Shown here one piece after another: positions 1-8,557 of a stretch of 64,000 nucleotides of DNA. A model generated the notes under the pieces. It made no database searches. It was not told the origin of the DNA and saw only the letters and a list, made by a program, of their open reading frames with translations. How positions within the stretch are numbered: position 1 is the stretch's first letter; each line of letters opens with the position of its first letter. The position numbers and the translations under genes are program-made. Source of the DNA: JBNAGF01 sp049801055 (GTDB taxonomy: Bacteria; Pseudomonadota; Alphaproteobacteria; Rhodobacterales; Rhodobacteraceae); the NCBI RefSeq assembly GCF_049801055.1, contig NZ_JBNAGF010000013.1, positions 62,001 to 126,000 of the forward strand. The letters are read 5' to 3'.

Positions 1-1
1 G

Positions 2-847
2 ATCGTGCACGCGCCCGACCGGGAAACCGCATTGGCACGTCTGGCCACGGCGCTTGATCATGTCGCGGTCGAAGGTGTCGAGACCAATCGCGCCTTTCTA
101 ACGGCGCTGGCGCGAAACCATGAATTCGAACGGATGCAGGTGCATACCCGCTGGATCGACGGCAGGCTGGATGAGCTGACACAGGCACCCGGCCTGACCC
201 GCCCAGATCTGTGGAAGGCGACCGCTGCCATTCTCTTCGTGACCCAGTCGCGCAGCGACACAGACGCCAATCCCTGGACCAACCGTGATGCCTTTACCGG
301 CTGGCGGCTTGGACTGGGCGGCGATGCGATTGAAGCGGGGCAGCGCGTGACGCTTACCGATTCTGACGAGGTATCCGAAGAACTGCGCGTCAGTCCAGTC
401 AAACCGGGTGCCAAGTACACCATCCATTCGGAGAAAGGCGAGGCGCTGATACTGTCGGCACGTGAACTGACCCCGGGCCGTTGGCGTGTCGGCGAAGGCG
501 ACACCGTCCATCTGATCGACGCGCGCCTGCACGCGGGCGTGATCGAACTGGATACGCCCGAAGGCCGCCTGGTCTTTCGGCCCGCCGCGCCCCTTGCCTT
601 TGCCGGCGGCGATGCCGCGGCGGATCGCGCCGTGACCTCTCCGCTGACCGGCATGATTGTCGAAATCAAGGTCTCCGATGGTCAGAGCGTGGCCGAAGGC
701 GACGTGGTCGCGGTCATGGAATCCATGAAACTCGAAATCTCGATCCGGGCGGCCGCGGCCGGGATCGCCAGCAATATATCCGTCTCGAATGGGGACATGG
801 TCGATCGCGGCCAGGTCATCGCCGAGATCCTGCCATCCGAGGAGTGA
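2..847 (+). CDS. Acyl-CoA carboxylase alpha subunit, C-terminal part (5' end outside window)
   Basis: This is the end of a biotin-dependent acyl-CoA carboxylase alpha chain (acetyl-, propionyl-, methylcrotonyl- or geranyl-CoA type). The reading frame is open from base 2, so the biotin carboxylase domain lies to the left of the window. The last ~70 residues form a biotinyl/lipoyl domain with the attachment motif ESMKLE, whose Lys is the expected biotinylation site (the commoner form is EAMKM). The gene stops 4 bases before an HMG-CoA-lyase-like gene, a pairing known from leucine (liu) and acyclic terpene (atu) degradation, where carboxylation and lyase cleavage remove a beta-methyl branch. The carboxyltransferase subunit is not visible, so the acyl substrate is undetermined. 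Confidence 0.9.
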   Translation: MVHAPDRETALARLATALDHVAVEGVETNRAFLTALARNHEFERMQVHTRWIDGRLDELTQAPGLTRPDLWKATAAILFVTQSRSDTDANPWTNRDAFTGWRLGLGGDAIEAGQRVTLTDSDEVSEELRVSPVKPGAKYTIHSEKGEALILSARELTPGRWRVGEGDTVHLIDARLHAGVIELDTPEGRLVFRPAAPLAFAGGDAAADRAVTSPLTGMIVEIKVSDGQSVAEGDVVAVMESMKLEISIRAAAAGIASNISVSNGDMVDRGQVIAEILPSEE

Positions 848-851
848 TGAA

Positions 852-1811
852 ATGAGCGACTTTCCCAAATTCGTAGAATTTCGTGAAGAAGGCCCGCGTG
901 AGGGTTTTCAGATCGAAAAGAAGATTTACCCGATCGAAGAGCGGATCGAACTGATCGACATGCTCAGCGAAACCGGCTTGAAACGCATTCAGGTCGGCAG
1001 CTTTGTCAGCCCGAAATACGTTCCTCAGATGGCGGACACCGGCGAGTTGTTCCAGCGTATCAAGCGCAAACCGGGCGTGAACTACACATCGCTGTGGCTG
1101 AACGACAAAGGGTTTCGCAAGGCCCTGACCGCGCATGAGGTCGATATCGACCCGCGTCTGCTGTTCTATCCTTCCGAAGCATTCGCCCAATCGAACAACA
1201 ATTGTTCCTCGGCCGAGATGCGGGAAAAACAACGTGACTGGGTCCGTCTTTACAAGGAAGAGGGATATACCGTCGACGCGGCCTATGTGATGACCGCTTT
1301 CGGCTGCAACCTCGAGGGCCCCATCCCCCAAGAACGCATCTTGGACGATTTCCGCTTTATCCTTCAGCTATGCGAAGAAGAGAACATCCCCGTGCCGATC
1401 CTCGTGGTCGCCGACACCATGGGTTGGGGAAACCCCGAGGCGGTCAAACGGATGATCGGCGCCCTGCGCGAATTGGCGCCCGAGGCGCGCATCGGTATGC
1501 ACATCCATGACACACGTGGGCTGGGGATCGCCAACGTTTATGCGGCCCTGTCGATGGGCGTGGACATGTTCGAAAGCTCCGTCGCCGGTCTTGGCGGCTG
1601 TCCTTTCGCGGGCCACGGCCACGCGCGCGCCGCAGGAAATGTCTGCACCGAGGATGCAGTGTTCCTGTGTCACGAGCTCGGCATCGAAACCGGCATTGAT
1701 CTGGACAAGCTGATCGCAGCGGCGGTCAAAGCAGAAGAGATCATCGGTGTGCCGCTCATGGGCCGGGTCATGCACACCGGCGGGTTGGACAAATACCGCA
1801 AGTCACTCTGA
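852..1811 (+). CDS. Hydroxymethylglutaryl-CoA lyase-like protein (HMGL/DRE-TIM family)
   Basis: A 319-residue TIM-barrel aldolase-type lyase, close to the ~300 residues usual for HMG-CoA lyases. It begins with VEFREEGPREGFQIE, the expected substrate and metal site of the family (usually VEVGPRDGLQ). It has the HIHDTRG metal-binding histidines and the GLGGCPFAGHGHARAAGN stretch containing the catalytic-loop Cys (GCPFA). It should cleave a 3-hydroxy-3-methylglutaryl-CoA-type thioester to acetyl-CoA plus a keto acid. The start at 852 follows the carboxylase stop at once. The modified N-terminal motif (FREEGPREGF rather than VEVGPRDGL) leaves room for a larger side chain such as an isohexenyl group; that is inference. 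Confidence 0.85.
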   Translation: MSDFPKFVEFREEGPREGFQIEKKIYPIEERIELIDMLSETGLKRIQVGSFVSPKYVPQMADTGELFQRIKRKPGVNYTSLWLNDKGFRKALTAHEVDIDPRLLFYPSEAFAQSNNNCSSAEMREKQRDWVRLYKEEGYTVDAAYVMTAFGCNLEGPIPQERILDDFRFILQLCEEENIPVPILVVADTMGWGNPEAVKRMIGALRELAPEARIGMHIHDTRGLGIANVYAALSMGVDMFESSVAGLGGCPFAGHGHARAAGNVCTEDAVFLCHELGIETGIDLDKLIAAAVKAEEIIGVPLMGRVMHTGGLDKYRKSL

Positions 1812-1823
1812 GGGAGCAAGAAG

Positions 1824-2738
1824 ATGACAAAAGCACTTGACGGAAAGGTCGTTCTGGTCACCGGGGCCGGCGGTGGGATCGGGCGTGATATCGCCTTGAT
1901 GGCAGCTACCGAAGGCGCCGCCGTGGTGGTCAATGATCTGGGCGCATCCCTGAAAGGCACCGGTCAGACAGAAACTGCGGCGCAGAAAGTCGTCGAAGAG
2001 ATCAGGGCCGCTGGGGGCGATGCCATTGCCGATGGCGGCTCTGTCACCGATCCCGATGCCGCGCGCGCGATGATCGAAGCCGGGGTCAAGGAATTCGGTC
2101 GCATCGACGCGGTGGTAAACAACGCCGGCATTCTGCGCGACGGTTACTTCCACAAGATGACCTATGAGGATTTCGACGCGGTGGTGAAGGTCCATCTTTA
2201 TGGTGCCTTCAATACCAGCCGCGCGGCCGCCGACTATTTCCGCGAACAGGAAAGCGGCGCGCTCGTGCACATGACCTCGACCTCGGGGCTGATCGGCAAT
2301 TTTGCCCAGGCGAACTACTCTGCCGCGAAGCTGGGCATCGCGGCCTTCTCAAAATCTGTTGCGCTTGATCTCAAGCGCTGGAACGTGCGGTCAAACTGCA
2401 TCGCGCCCTTCGCCTGGAGCCGGATGATCTCGTCGATCAAGACAGACACCCCGGAACAGGTGGCACGGGTCGAAAAGATCAAGGAGATGACACCGGCCAA
2501 GGTTGCACCGATGGCCTGTTTCCTGATGAGCGACCGCGCGGCTGACGTGTCAGGACAGATCTTTGCGGTTCGCAAGAACGAGATCTTCCTGTTCAACCAG
2601 CCCCGCCCGGTGCGGTCGGTTCATTCCGGTGATGGCTGGACCGCCGATGAAATCGCCGATCGCGCCATTCCCGCGCTCAAATCGCAGTTCACGCCGCTCG
2701 AAGTTTCGGCGGATGTCTTTTCATGGGATCCGGTCTAA
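1824..2738 (+). CDS. SDR dehydrogenase resembling the 3-hydroxyacyl-CoA dehydrogenase domain of MFE-2
   Basis: A 304-residue short-chain dehydrogenase with the Rossmann motif TGAGGGIG near residue 14, NNAG, and the catalytic YSAAK. It is longer than classical 250-residue SDRs and carries VVNDLG after the nucleotide site, as in the (3R)-hydroxyacyl-CoA dehydrogenase unit of peroxisomal multifunctional enzyme 2 (HSD17B4). It would oxidise a 3-hydroxyacyl-CoA with NAD. A hydratase-2-type MaoC protein lies at 27824-28681, giving the two halves of an (R)-specific hydration/dehydrogenation pair on separate genes. It sits 12 bases after the lyase gene and overlaps the next gene by one base, so it is operonic. 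Confidence 0.85.
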   Translation: MTKALDGKVVLVTGAGGGIGRDIALMAATEGAAVVVNDLGASLKGTGQTETAAQKVVEEIRAAGGDAIADGGSVTDPDAARAMIEAGVKEFGRIDAVVNNAGILRDGYFHKMTYEDFDAVVKVHLYGAFNTSRAAADYFREQESGALVHMTSTSGLIGNFAQANYSAAKLGIAAFSKSVALDLKRWNVRSNCIAPFAWSRMISSIKTDTPEQVARVEKIKEMTPAKVAPMACFLMSDRAADVSGQIFAVRKNEIFLFNQPRPVRSVHSGDGWTADEIADRAIPALKSQFTPLEVSADVFSWDPV

Positions 2739-3532
2739 TGGGAAAACGCAAAGAAAAAATCAGCTCCAGCATTGCCTGGAGCACCCCTGACAAGATCAGC
2801 GTGCGTGGCCTCGACCTGCCCAACGAGATCCTGGGCCACATGAACCTCGGCGATCTGGCGTTCCTGCAACTGACGGGCCGCAAGGCCACACCCGAGGAAA
2901 GCCGGGTGTTCAACGCCATCGTCATTACCCTGGTCGAACATGGTATCACGCCCTCGGCCCTGGCGGCGCGGATGACCTATATGGGGGCGCCGGAATCGCT
3001 TCAGGCGGCTGTGGCGGCTGGCTTGTGTGGGCTGGGCACCGTCTTTGTCGGTTCTATGGAAGGTGCCTCGAAAATGCTTTACGAGGCACTGCCACAGGAC
3101 AAGTTGGGCACCGGTGTCGATCTGGATGCGCTGGCCGTCGAGACGGTAGAAAAATTCCGCGCCCGCAAGATGATCGTGCCGGGGCTCGGACATCCGGTGC
3201 ACAAACCGGTCGATCCGCGCACCCCGCGCCTGTTCCAGATCGCTGCCGAGAACGGCAAGTCCGGTGAATACATCGAGTTGATCCAGAAAATTCAGGCCGT
3301 TGCCGAAGAAAAATCGGGTAAGATGCTGCCGATTAACGCCACTGGTGCGATCGGAGCGATCTGCTGTGAATTCGGCTTTCCCTGGAAGATCGTGCGGGGC
3401 TTTGGCGTCATGGCGCGCGCCATCGGCCTGGTCGGTCATATCCTCGAAGAGAGCGAAAACCCGATCTCCTATGAATTGTGGCAGCGCGCCGAAGAGGAAA
3501 TCCTCGAAACCTCCGGCCCGGGAGCGGCTTGA
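2738..3532 (+). CDS. Citryl-CoA lyase-like protein (citrate synthase superfamily)
   Basis: A 264-residue protein of the citrate synthase/citryl-CoA lyase fold, shorter than citrate synthases (~430 residues). It contains GLGHPVHKPVDPRTPRL, which holds the His and the downstream Asp/Arg region of this superfamily, and GAIGAICCEFGFPW. It resembles the C-terminal lyase domain of ATP-citrate lyase and stand-alone Ccl proteins. The likely chemistry is retro-Claisen cleavage of a citryl-CoA-like thioester into acetyl-CoA and an oxo acid. I chose ATG 2738, which overlaps the SDR stop as TAATG; an in-frame ATG at 2723 is possible. Its place beside an itaconyl/mesaconyl-CoA-hydratase-like gene suggests a branched dicarboxyl-CoA substrate (inference). 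Confidence 0.78.
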   Translation: MGKRKEKISSSIAWSTPDKISVRGLDLPNEILGHMNLGDLAFLQLTGRKATPEESRVFNAIVITLVEHGITPSALAARMTYMGAPESLQAAVAAGLCGLGTVFVGSMEGASKMLYEALPQDKLGTGVDLDALAVETVEKFRARKMIVPGLGHPVHKPVDPRTPRLFQIAAENGKSGEYIELIQKIQAVAEEKSGKMLPINATGAIGAICCEFGFPWKIVRGFGVMARAIGLVGHILEESENPISYELWQRAEEEILETSGPGAA

Positions 3533-3535
3533 ACG

Positions 3536-4699
3536 ATGCAGACGTCAGCCCCAGACACTCACACCGATCTGCGCGATGCCTTGCGCGCACTTTGCGCGCA
3601 GTTTCCGCCAGAGTATCATCGCAAGTTCGGCGAAGACGAAACCTACCCCGAGGAATTCGTCGATGCGCTGACCCGCGAGGGCTGGCTTGCCGCGATGATC
3701 CCAGAGGAATACGGTGGCTCGGGTCTGGGGTTGACCGAAGCCTCGATCATCATGGAGGAGGTGAACCGCTGCGGCGGAAACGCGGGCCATTGCCACGGGC
3801 AGATGTATAACATGGGCACGCTGCTGCGGCATGGTTCGGATGAGCAAAAGCAGACATACCTGCCCGGTATTGCCAGCGGCGCGTTGCGCCTGCAATCCAT
3901 GGCCGTGACCGAACCGACAACCGGGACCGACACCACCAAACTGAAGACCATCGCAGTCAAGAAGGGTGACCGGTATGAGATCAATGGCCAGAAGGTCTGG
4001 ATCAGCCGTATCCAGCATTCTGACCTGATGATCTTGCTGGCCCGCACTACGCCGCTGAGCGAGGTCAAGAAAAAGTCGCAGGGCCTGTCGATCTTTATGG
4101 TCGATCTGAAAGAGGCAATCGGCAACGGGATGGAGGTCCGCCCCATCGCCAACATGCCCGGCCACGAAACCAATGAAGTGTTTTTCGACAACCTGGAAAT
4201 CCCCGCCGAGAACCTGATCGGCACCGAGGGGCGCGGGTTTTACCATATTCTTGACGGGCTGAACGCCGAACGGACCCTGATTGCGGCGGAATGCATCGGT
4301 GATGGATACTGGTTCGTTGACAAGGCCCGCGCCTATGCCGGCGACCGCGTGGTCTTTGACCGTCCCATCGGCCAGAACCAAGGTGTGCAATTCCCTATCG
4401 CCAGGTCCTATGTGAACATCGAGGCCGCCAATCTGATGCGCTTTGAAGCCTGCAGGCGGTTCGATGCCGGACTGGATTGTGGTGCACAGGCGAACATGGC
4501 CAAGCTGCTGGCTTCGGAAGCCAGCTGGGAAGCGGCCAATGCCTGCATCCAGACCCACGGCGGCTTCGGTTTCGCACGGGAGTACGATGTTGAGCGCAAG
4601 TTTCGCGAGGCGCGCCTCTATCAGGTCGCCCCGATCTCGACCAACCTGATCCTCTCCTATGTCGGCGAACATATCCTCGGCATGCCCCGATCCTTCTGA
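3536..4699 (+). CDS. Acyl-CoA dehydrogenase
   Basis: A 387-residue FAD-dependent acyl-CoA dehydrogenase with the three-part ACAD architecture. Visible motifs are the AVTEPTTGTDTTKLKT flavin/substrate region, KVWISRI, the RPIGQNQGVQFP segment and the ACIQTHGGFGFA helix. At the position of the medium-chain enzyme's catalytic Glu (YEGT) this protein reads YQVAPISTN, so the base must come from elsewhere, as in other subfamilies. Its closest relative in the window is the protein at 46568-47734, which has the same variant ending. It lies 3 bases after the citryl-CoA-lyase-like gene and should pass electrons to EtfAB (34071-35755). The acyl substrate is unknown. Confidence 0.88.
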   Translation: MQTSAPDTHTDLRDALRALCAQFPPEYHRKFGEDETYPEEFVDALTREGWLAAMIPEEYGGSGLGLTEASIIMEEVNRCGGNAGHCHGQMYNMGTLLRHGSDEQKQTYLPGIASGALRLQSMAVTEPTTGTDTTKLKTIAVKKGDRYEINGQKVWISRIQHSDLMILLARTTPLSEVKKKSQGLSIFMVDLKEAIGNGMEVRPIANMPGHETNEVFFDNLEIPAENLIGTEGRGFYHILDGLNAERTLIAAECIGDGYWFVDKARAYAGDRVVFDRPIGQNQGVQFPIARSYVNIEAANLMRFEACRRFDAGLDCGAQANMAKLLASEASWEAANACIQTHGGFGFAREYDVERKFREARLYQVAPISTNLILSYVGEHILGMPRSF

Positions 4700-4709
4700 G
4701 GCCAGAAAC

Positions 4710-5549
4710 ATGGGTGAGATCGACCTTGACGCGCTGGCGCCCTGGCTGGGACGCACCGAGACCAAGGAAGATGTTCTGACGCAGGGGCTGATCGACAAAT
4801 TCCGCGCCACGCTCGGTCCGCATCTTTGGGACGAAGCCGGCGATGTCCCGCTGGGGGTTCATTGGTGCCTTGCCCTTGATACCGTGCCAGCTGCCGCCCT
4901 GTCAGAAGACGGCCACGCCGCGAGGGGTGGATTTCTGCCCCCTGTTCTGCTGCCCGCCCGCATGTGGGCTGGCGGCGATGTTACGCATATCGCGCCGCTG
5001 AAAATCGGCGAAACCATCACCCGACGCTCTTCGATCAGGAATATTGTGGCCAAGCAGGGCCGTAGTGGACCATTGGTCTTTGTGACCGTCGAACATGAGT
5101 ATCTGAGTGGCAACCGGCTTTGTATCCGGGAGCAGCAAACGATCGTTTATCGTGAGATTTCCACCCCCCGCACGGGCGAGAGCGCAGCTGACGCGGGTGA
5201 CCCCAACACGCTTAGATCGACGCTGACACCGGATCCTGTTCTTCTGTTTCGCTATTCGGCGCTGACGTTCAATGCCCATCGCATTCACTATGATTACGTC
5301 TACGCCACCGAAACCGAAGCCTATTCCGGACTTGTTGTGCATGGCCCATTGCAGGCCACGCTGCTTCTGAATCTGGCGGCGGGTGCGTTGAAAACATCGC
5401 CCCACCGGTTTTCGTTCCGTGGCCTCGCGCCACTCACCCTGCCCTGCGAATTGCAACTGCACAATGAAGGGACCGGCACCTCCGGGACAGTCTGGTGTCA
5501 GGATCAAAAAGGTCTTCGAAGCTTTTCCGCAGAGTACGCGGCCGTCTGA
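4710..5549 (+). CDS. Hot-dog-fold hydratase of the mesaconyl-C4-CoA/itaconyl-CoA hydratase type
   Basis: A 279-residue double hot-dog protein of the FAS1-like dehydratase/HTD2 group. The second half carries FNAHRIHYDYVYATETE followed by GLVVHGPLQA, the family signature with the expected catalytic His/Asp region. Known members hydrate mesaconyl-C4-CoA or itaconyl-CoA, and the mitochondrial relative HTD2 is a 3-hydroxyacyl dehydratase. ATG 4710 is chosen because it follows the dehydrogenase stop by 10 bases; the longer upstream frame only overlaps that gene. It is the last gene of the run 2-5549 and probably acts with the citryl-CoA-lyase-like and dehydrogenase genes before it. Confidence 0.8.
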   Translation: MGEIDLDALAPWLGRTETKEDVLTQGLIDKFRATLGPHLWDEAGDVPLGVHWCLALDTVPAAALSEDGHAARGGFLPPVLLPARMWAGGDVTHIAPLKIGETITRRSSIRNIVAKQGRSGPLVFVTVEHEYLSGNRLCIREQQTIVYREISTPRTGESAADAGDPNTLRSTLTPDPVLLFRYSALTFNAHRIHYDYVYATETEAYSGLVVHGPLQATLLLNLAAGALKTSPHRFSFRGLAPLTLPCELQLHNEGTGTSGTVWCQDQKGLRSFSAEYAAV

Positions 5550-5578
5550 TCGGTCTTCTTCGGTAGCGAATTCAGTTG

Positions 5579-5606
5579 TTGACCAATTTTTCTAACATCT
5601 GTTAGG
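5579..5606 (+). promoter_or_regulatory. Candidate promoter with TetR-type operator before the first ABC importer operon
   Basis: A TTGACC -35-like hexamer (5579-5584) is followed after 7 bases by the perfect inverted repeat CTAACA-TC-TGTTAG (5592-5605), which would cover the promoter spacer and -10 region. The same repeat occurs before four other transcription units in this window. The -10 hexamer is not clear. A repressor bound here would block the livG-ligase-livHMKF operon. Confidence 0.6.
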
Positions 5607-5671
5607 CTTCGCGGAGAGACTTGGTAAATAAACCAGGCAAACCTCTGAATTTAGAGGTGGGAGGAGGAACA

Positions 5672-5764
5672 ATGCGAGGAAAACTCGTAACCAACGAAAA
5701 ACCGTGCGGTCAGGCTATGCGCGCCTCCATGAGGTGTGGGGCAAAAGCACGGGCCGCAACATGA
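5672..5764 (+). CDS. Possible 30-residue leader peptide coupled to livG
   Basis: A short open frame starts with ATG 5672, preceded by the strongest Shine-Dalgarno of the region (GGAGGAGGAACA). It ends with TGA at 5762-5764, which overlaps the livG ATG at 5761 as ATGA. The predicted product begins MRGKLVTNEK, is basic and has no recognised domain. livG itself has no convincing ribosome site, so translation of the leader may deliver ribosomes to livG. Alternatively this is chance, and the strong site belongs to an unrecognised N-terminal arrangement. No family is recognised. Confidence 0.45.
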   Translation: MRGKLVTNEKPCGQAMRASMRCGAKARAAT

Positions 5765-6540
5765 CCACGAATAACGGGCACGTATCCTCACCGCTTGCGG
5801 TGCGTGGTGCAACTTTGAAATTTGGCGGTGTGACCGCGCTCGACGATGTGAGCATTTCTGTGGCCGACGATGAATTGCTTGCAATTATCGGACCGAACGG
5901 AGCCGGAAAAACATCACTTCTAAACGTGACTGCGGGCTTCTACCGTCCGCAGAAGGGCCGTGTCGAATTGTCCGGGCAGGACGTGACCGGCCTGCGTGTT
6001 GACCAGATCGCCCGGCGCGGTCTGGCGCGGACGTTTCAGGGCACCCATCTTTTTGCCGGGCAGACGGTGGTGGAAAACATTATGATCGGCCGCCACATGC
6101 TGATGAAATCGAATGTAGTCCAGGCTTTTTTCCAGTTCGGTCCCGTGATGCGCGAGGAATCGGAACATCGTGAAGCCGCAGAGGAGATCATCGATTTTCT
6201 CGAGATCGAGGCAATCCGCAACCGGCCCGTGGGCACGTTGGGGTATGGGTTGCGCAAGCGTGTCGATCTGGGCCGTGCATTGGCGCAGGAACCGTCGATC
6301 CTGCTGATGGATGAACCGATGGCCGGCATGAACTCGGAGGAAAAAGAAGACCTGGCGCGCTTCATTCTCGATGTGCGCGAGGCGCGCAAGATTCCGGTAG
6401 TTCTGGTGGAGCACGACATGGGCGTCGTGATGGACCTTGCCGACCGGATCGTGGTGCTGGATTTCGGGCGGGTCATCGCTGAAGGCACCCCGGAAGAAAT
6501 CCAGAAGGACCCGGCTGTCATAAAGGCATATCTGGGGTAG
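5761..6540 (+). CDS. Branched-chain-type ABC transporter ATP-binding protein (LivG-like)
   Basis: A 259-residue ABC ATPase of the LivG type. Walker A is GPNGAGKTS, the signature region is YGLRKRVDLGRAL (a degenerate LSxGxxQR), Walker B is ILLMDEPMAGMN, and the switch His is in LVEHDM. The start at 5761 gives the usual N-terminus before the LKFGGVTALDDV strand. It powers import with LivF (11827-12624), the permeases LivH/LivM and a periplasmic binding protein. It is the first main gene of an operon that includes an acyl-CoA ligase, so the cargo is more likely a carboxylic acid that is then activated than an amino acid. Confidence 0.9.
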   Translation: MTTNNGHVSSPLAVRGATLKFGGVTALDDVSISVADDELLAIIGPNGAGKTSLLNVTAGFYRPQKGRVELSGQDVTGLRVDQIARRGLARTFQGTHLFAGQTVVENIMIGRHMLMKSNVVQAFFQFGPVMREESEHREAAEEIIDFLEIEAIRNRPVGTLGYGLRKRVDLGRALAQEPSILLMDEPMAGMNSEEKEDLARFILDVREARKIPVVLVEHDMGVVMDLADRIVVLDFGRVIAEGTPEEIQKDPAVIKAYLG

Positions 6541-6544
6541 CGGC

Positions 6545-8542
6545 ATGGTCAAACAACGGACAGCAATGGTCTTTTCGGACCCAGCAGTGACACATAGCGA
6601 AACCCTGCCGCAGGTTTTGCTCGCGCGAGCGACATCCACACCGACCAACCTCGCCGAACGGCACAAGCGCCTGGGCATCTGGCGTGAATTCACCTGGGCC
6701 GATGTTCTTGACAGGGTTCGCGCCCTGGCTCTCGGGTTGGAGAACCTGGGCTTGTCGGCTGGCGAATCCGTCATGATGATTGGCGAAAACGAACCCGAAC
6801 ATTTCTGGGCTGAATACGCCGTCCAGTCGTTAGGCGGCAAAGTCCTGTCTGTCTATCCGGATCAAAACGCTGAAGAGATTCTGTATCTGGCCGAAGACTC
6901 GCAAACGCGGATTTTTCTGGCACAGGATCAGGAGCAGGTCGATAAATGCATCGAGATTGCGGGCAAGTACTCGGGCGCCCTGGCGGTCGTTTACTGGGAC
7001 GATTCCGGTCTGTGGGGCTATGATCATCCCCTGTTGCATTCGTTTGAAAGTGTGAGCGCGGCCGGGCGTCAGATCCACGCCAAGGAACCCGCCAGATTTG
7101 AAGAACACGTAAAACGTGGACGGGCGGACGATACCGCCTTGCTGTCCTATACCTCGGGTACCACGGGAAAACCCAAGGGCGTTGTCATCAGCCATCGCTA
7201 CCTGTTCGACAATTGCTCGCGGGTGATGGGGGCAATCGAAATCGCGCCGGGCACCGAATACCTGACCTACATTTCGCCGGCCTGGGTCACGGAACAGATT
7301 TTCGGCCTGTCGATCGGTTTGATCGCGCCCATGGTCGTCAACTTCCCCGAAGGCCCTGAAGACGTACTGACCAACATTCGCGAACTGGCGGTCGACGCAC
7401 TGGTGTTCAGCCCGCGCCAGTGGGAAAATCTCGCCTCCATCGTTCAGGCCCGGATGCTGGGGGCGGGTAAAATCCGCAATGCGATGTACAACTGGGGTAT
7501 GAAGGTCGGCCACGACGTTTATGTGGAGCGGCTGGAGGGGCGTAGCCCCAGCCTTGCCGCACGCCTGCAGCTTCCCTTTGCCGAAGCTCTGGTGCTGCAT
7601 CACCTGCGCGACAATCTTGGCCTTGGTAAGGCCAAAAACGCAATGAGCGGCGGCGCCCTGATGGCACCTGACGTCTTTCGTATGTTCCACGCGATGGGGG
7701 TTAAGCTGCGCAACGTGTATGGCGCGACCGAAATCGGCCTTCTGACCGCGCATGTCGGCGAAAGCTATCAGCTGGAAACCAGCGGCAGCTGGATGCAAAG
7801 CAACACGAACTACGGCGAACCGCTGGAATACAGGGTCTCGGACGAAGGGGAGCTTCAGGTGCGTGGCGGATCGGGCTTCGGTGGCTATCACGGCAAGCCC
7901 GAAAAGACCGCAGAGGAATTGACCGAAGACGGTTGGTACAAGACCGGTGACGCGGTGTCGATGACCGACGACGGCGAGCTTTTGTTCTTTGACCGTGTCA
8001 AGGATATGCGCCGCCTGGCAAATGGGCACAGCTATCCGCCGCAATTCATCGAAACGCGGTTGCGGTATAGCCCCTTCATCAAGGATCTCATGACCTTGGG
8101 CGACGAAACCCGGAGCTTCGTCAGCGCGCTTATCAATATCGATATGGAAGTTCTCGGGCGTTGGGCGGAAGAGAACAAGATCAGCTTTTCGACCTACACC
8201 GATCTCTCGCAGAAACCCGAAGTTCTGGACCTTATCAAAGGCGAAGTGGCGCGCATCAATGCGCTCCTGCCCGAAGGCTCGCGCGTGGCACGTTTTGCGA
8301 ATTTTCCCAAGGAACTCGACCCGGATGAAGGCGAGTTGACCCGCAGCCGAAAGCTTCGCCGGGCCTTTCTGGAGGAACGGTATGCCAAGCTCGTCGAGGC
8401 GATCTATGCTGGCGATGACGAGACAGATCTCGAAATCGCTGTGACCTATCAGGACGGCCGTCAAGGCGTTCTCAAGACCACGGTTCGCGTGTCGGATGTT
8501 GAAAACGCATCGAAGGCTGCCAAGCGGCAGTCCAAATCTTAA
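6545..8542 (+). CDS. Long-chain acyl-CoA synthetase (AMP-forming) embedded in ABC operon
   Basis: A 665-residue AMP-forming ligase of the long-chain fatty acyl-CoA synthetase group. It has the P-loop motif SYTSGTTGKPKG, the NVYGATEIG adenine-site motif and the GWYKTGDAV hinge region. It would convert an imported free acid plus ATP and CoA to acyl-CoA in the cytoplasm. It lies 4 bases after livG and 15 bases before livH, so transporter and ligase are co-transcribed. The same arrangement is repeated at 42853-44772. The substrate cannot be named from sequence. Confidence 0.9.
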   Translation: MVKQRTAMVFSDPAVTHSETLPQVLLARATSTPTNLAERHKRLGIWREFTWADVLDRVRALALGLENLGLSAGESVMMIGENEPEHFWAEYAVQSLGGKVLSVYPDQNAEEILYLAEDSQTRIFLAQDQEQVDKCIEIAGKYSGALAVVYWDDSGLWGYDHPLLHSFESVSAAGRQIHAKEPARFEEHVKRGRADDTALLSYTSGTTGKPKGVVISHRYLFDNCSRVMGAIEIAPGTEYLTYISPAWVTEQIFGLSIGLIAPMVVNFPEGPEDVLTNIRELAVDALVFSPRQWENLASIVQARMLGAGKIRNAMYNWGMKVGHDVYVERLEGRSPSLAARLQLPFAEALVLHHLRDNLGLGKAKNAMSGGALMAPDVFRMFHAMGVKLRNVYGATEIGLLTAHVGESYQLETSGSWMQSNTNYGEPLEYRVSDEGELQVRGGSGFGGYHGKPEKTAEELTEDGWYKTGDAVSMTDDGELLFFDRVKDMRRLANGHSYPPQFIETRLRYSPFIKDLMTLGDETRSFVSALINIDMEVLGRWAEENKISFSTYTDLSQKPEVLDLIKGEVARINALLPEGSRVARFANFPKELDPDEGELTRSRKLRRAFLEERYAKLVEAIYAGDDETDLEIAVTYQDGRQGVLKTTVRVSDVENASKAAKRQSKS

Positions 8543-8557
8543 AGGAGGTCGGCGACA

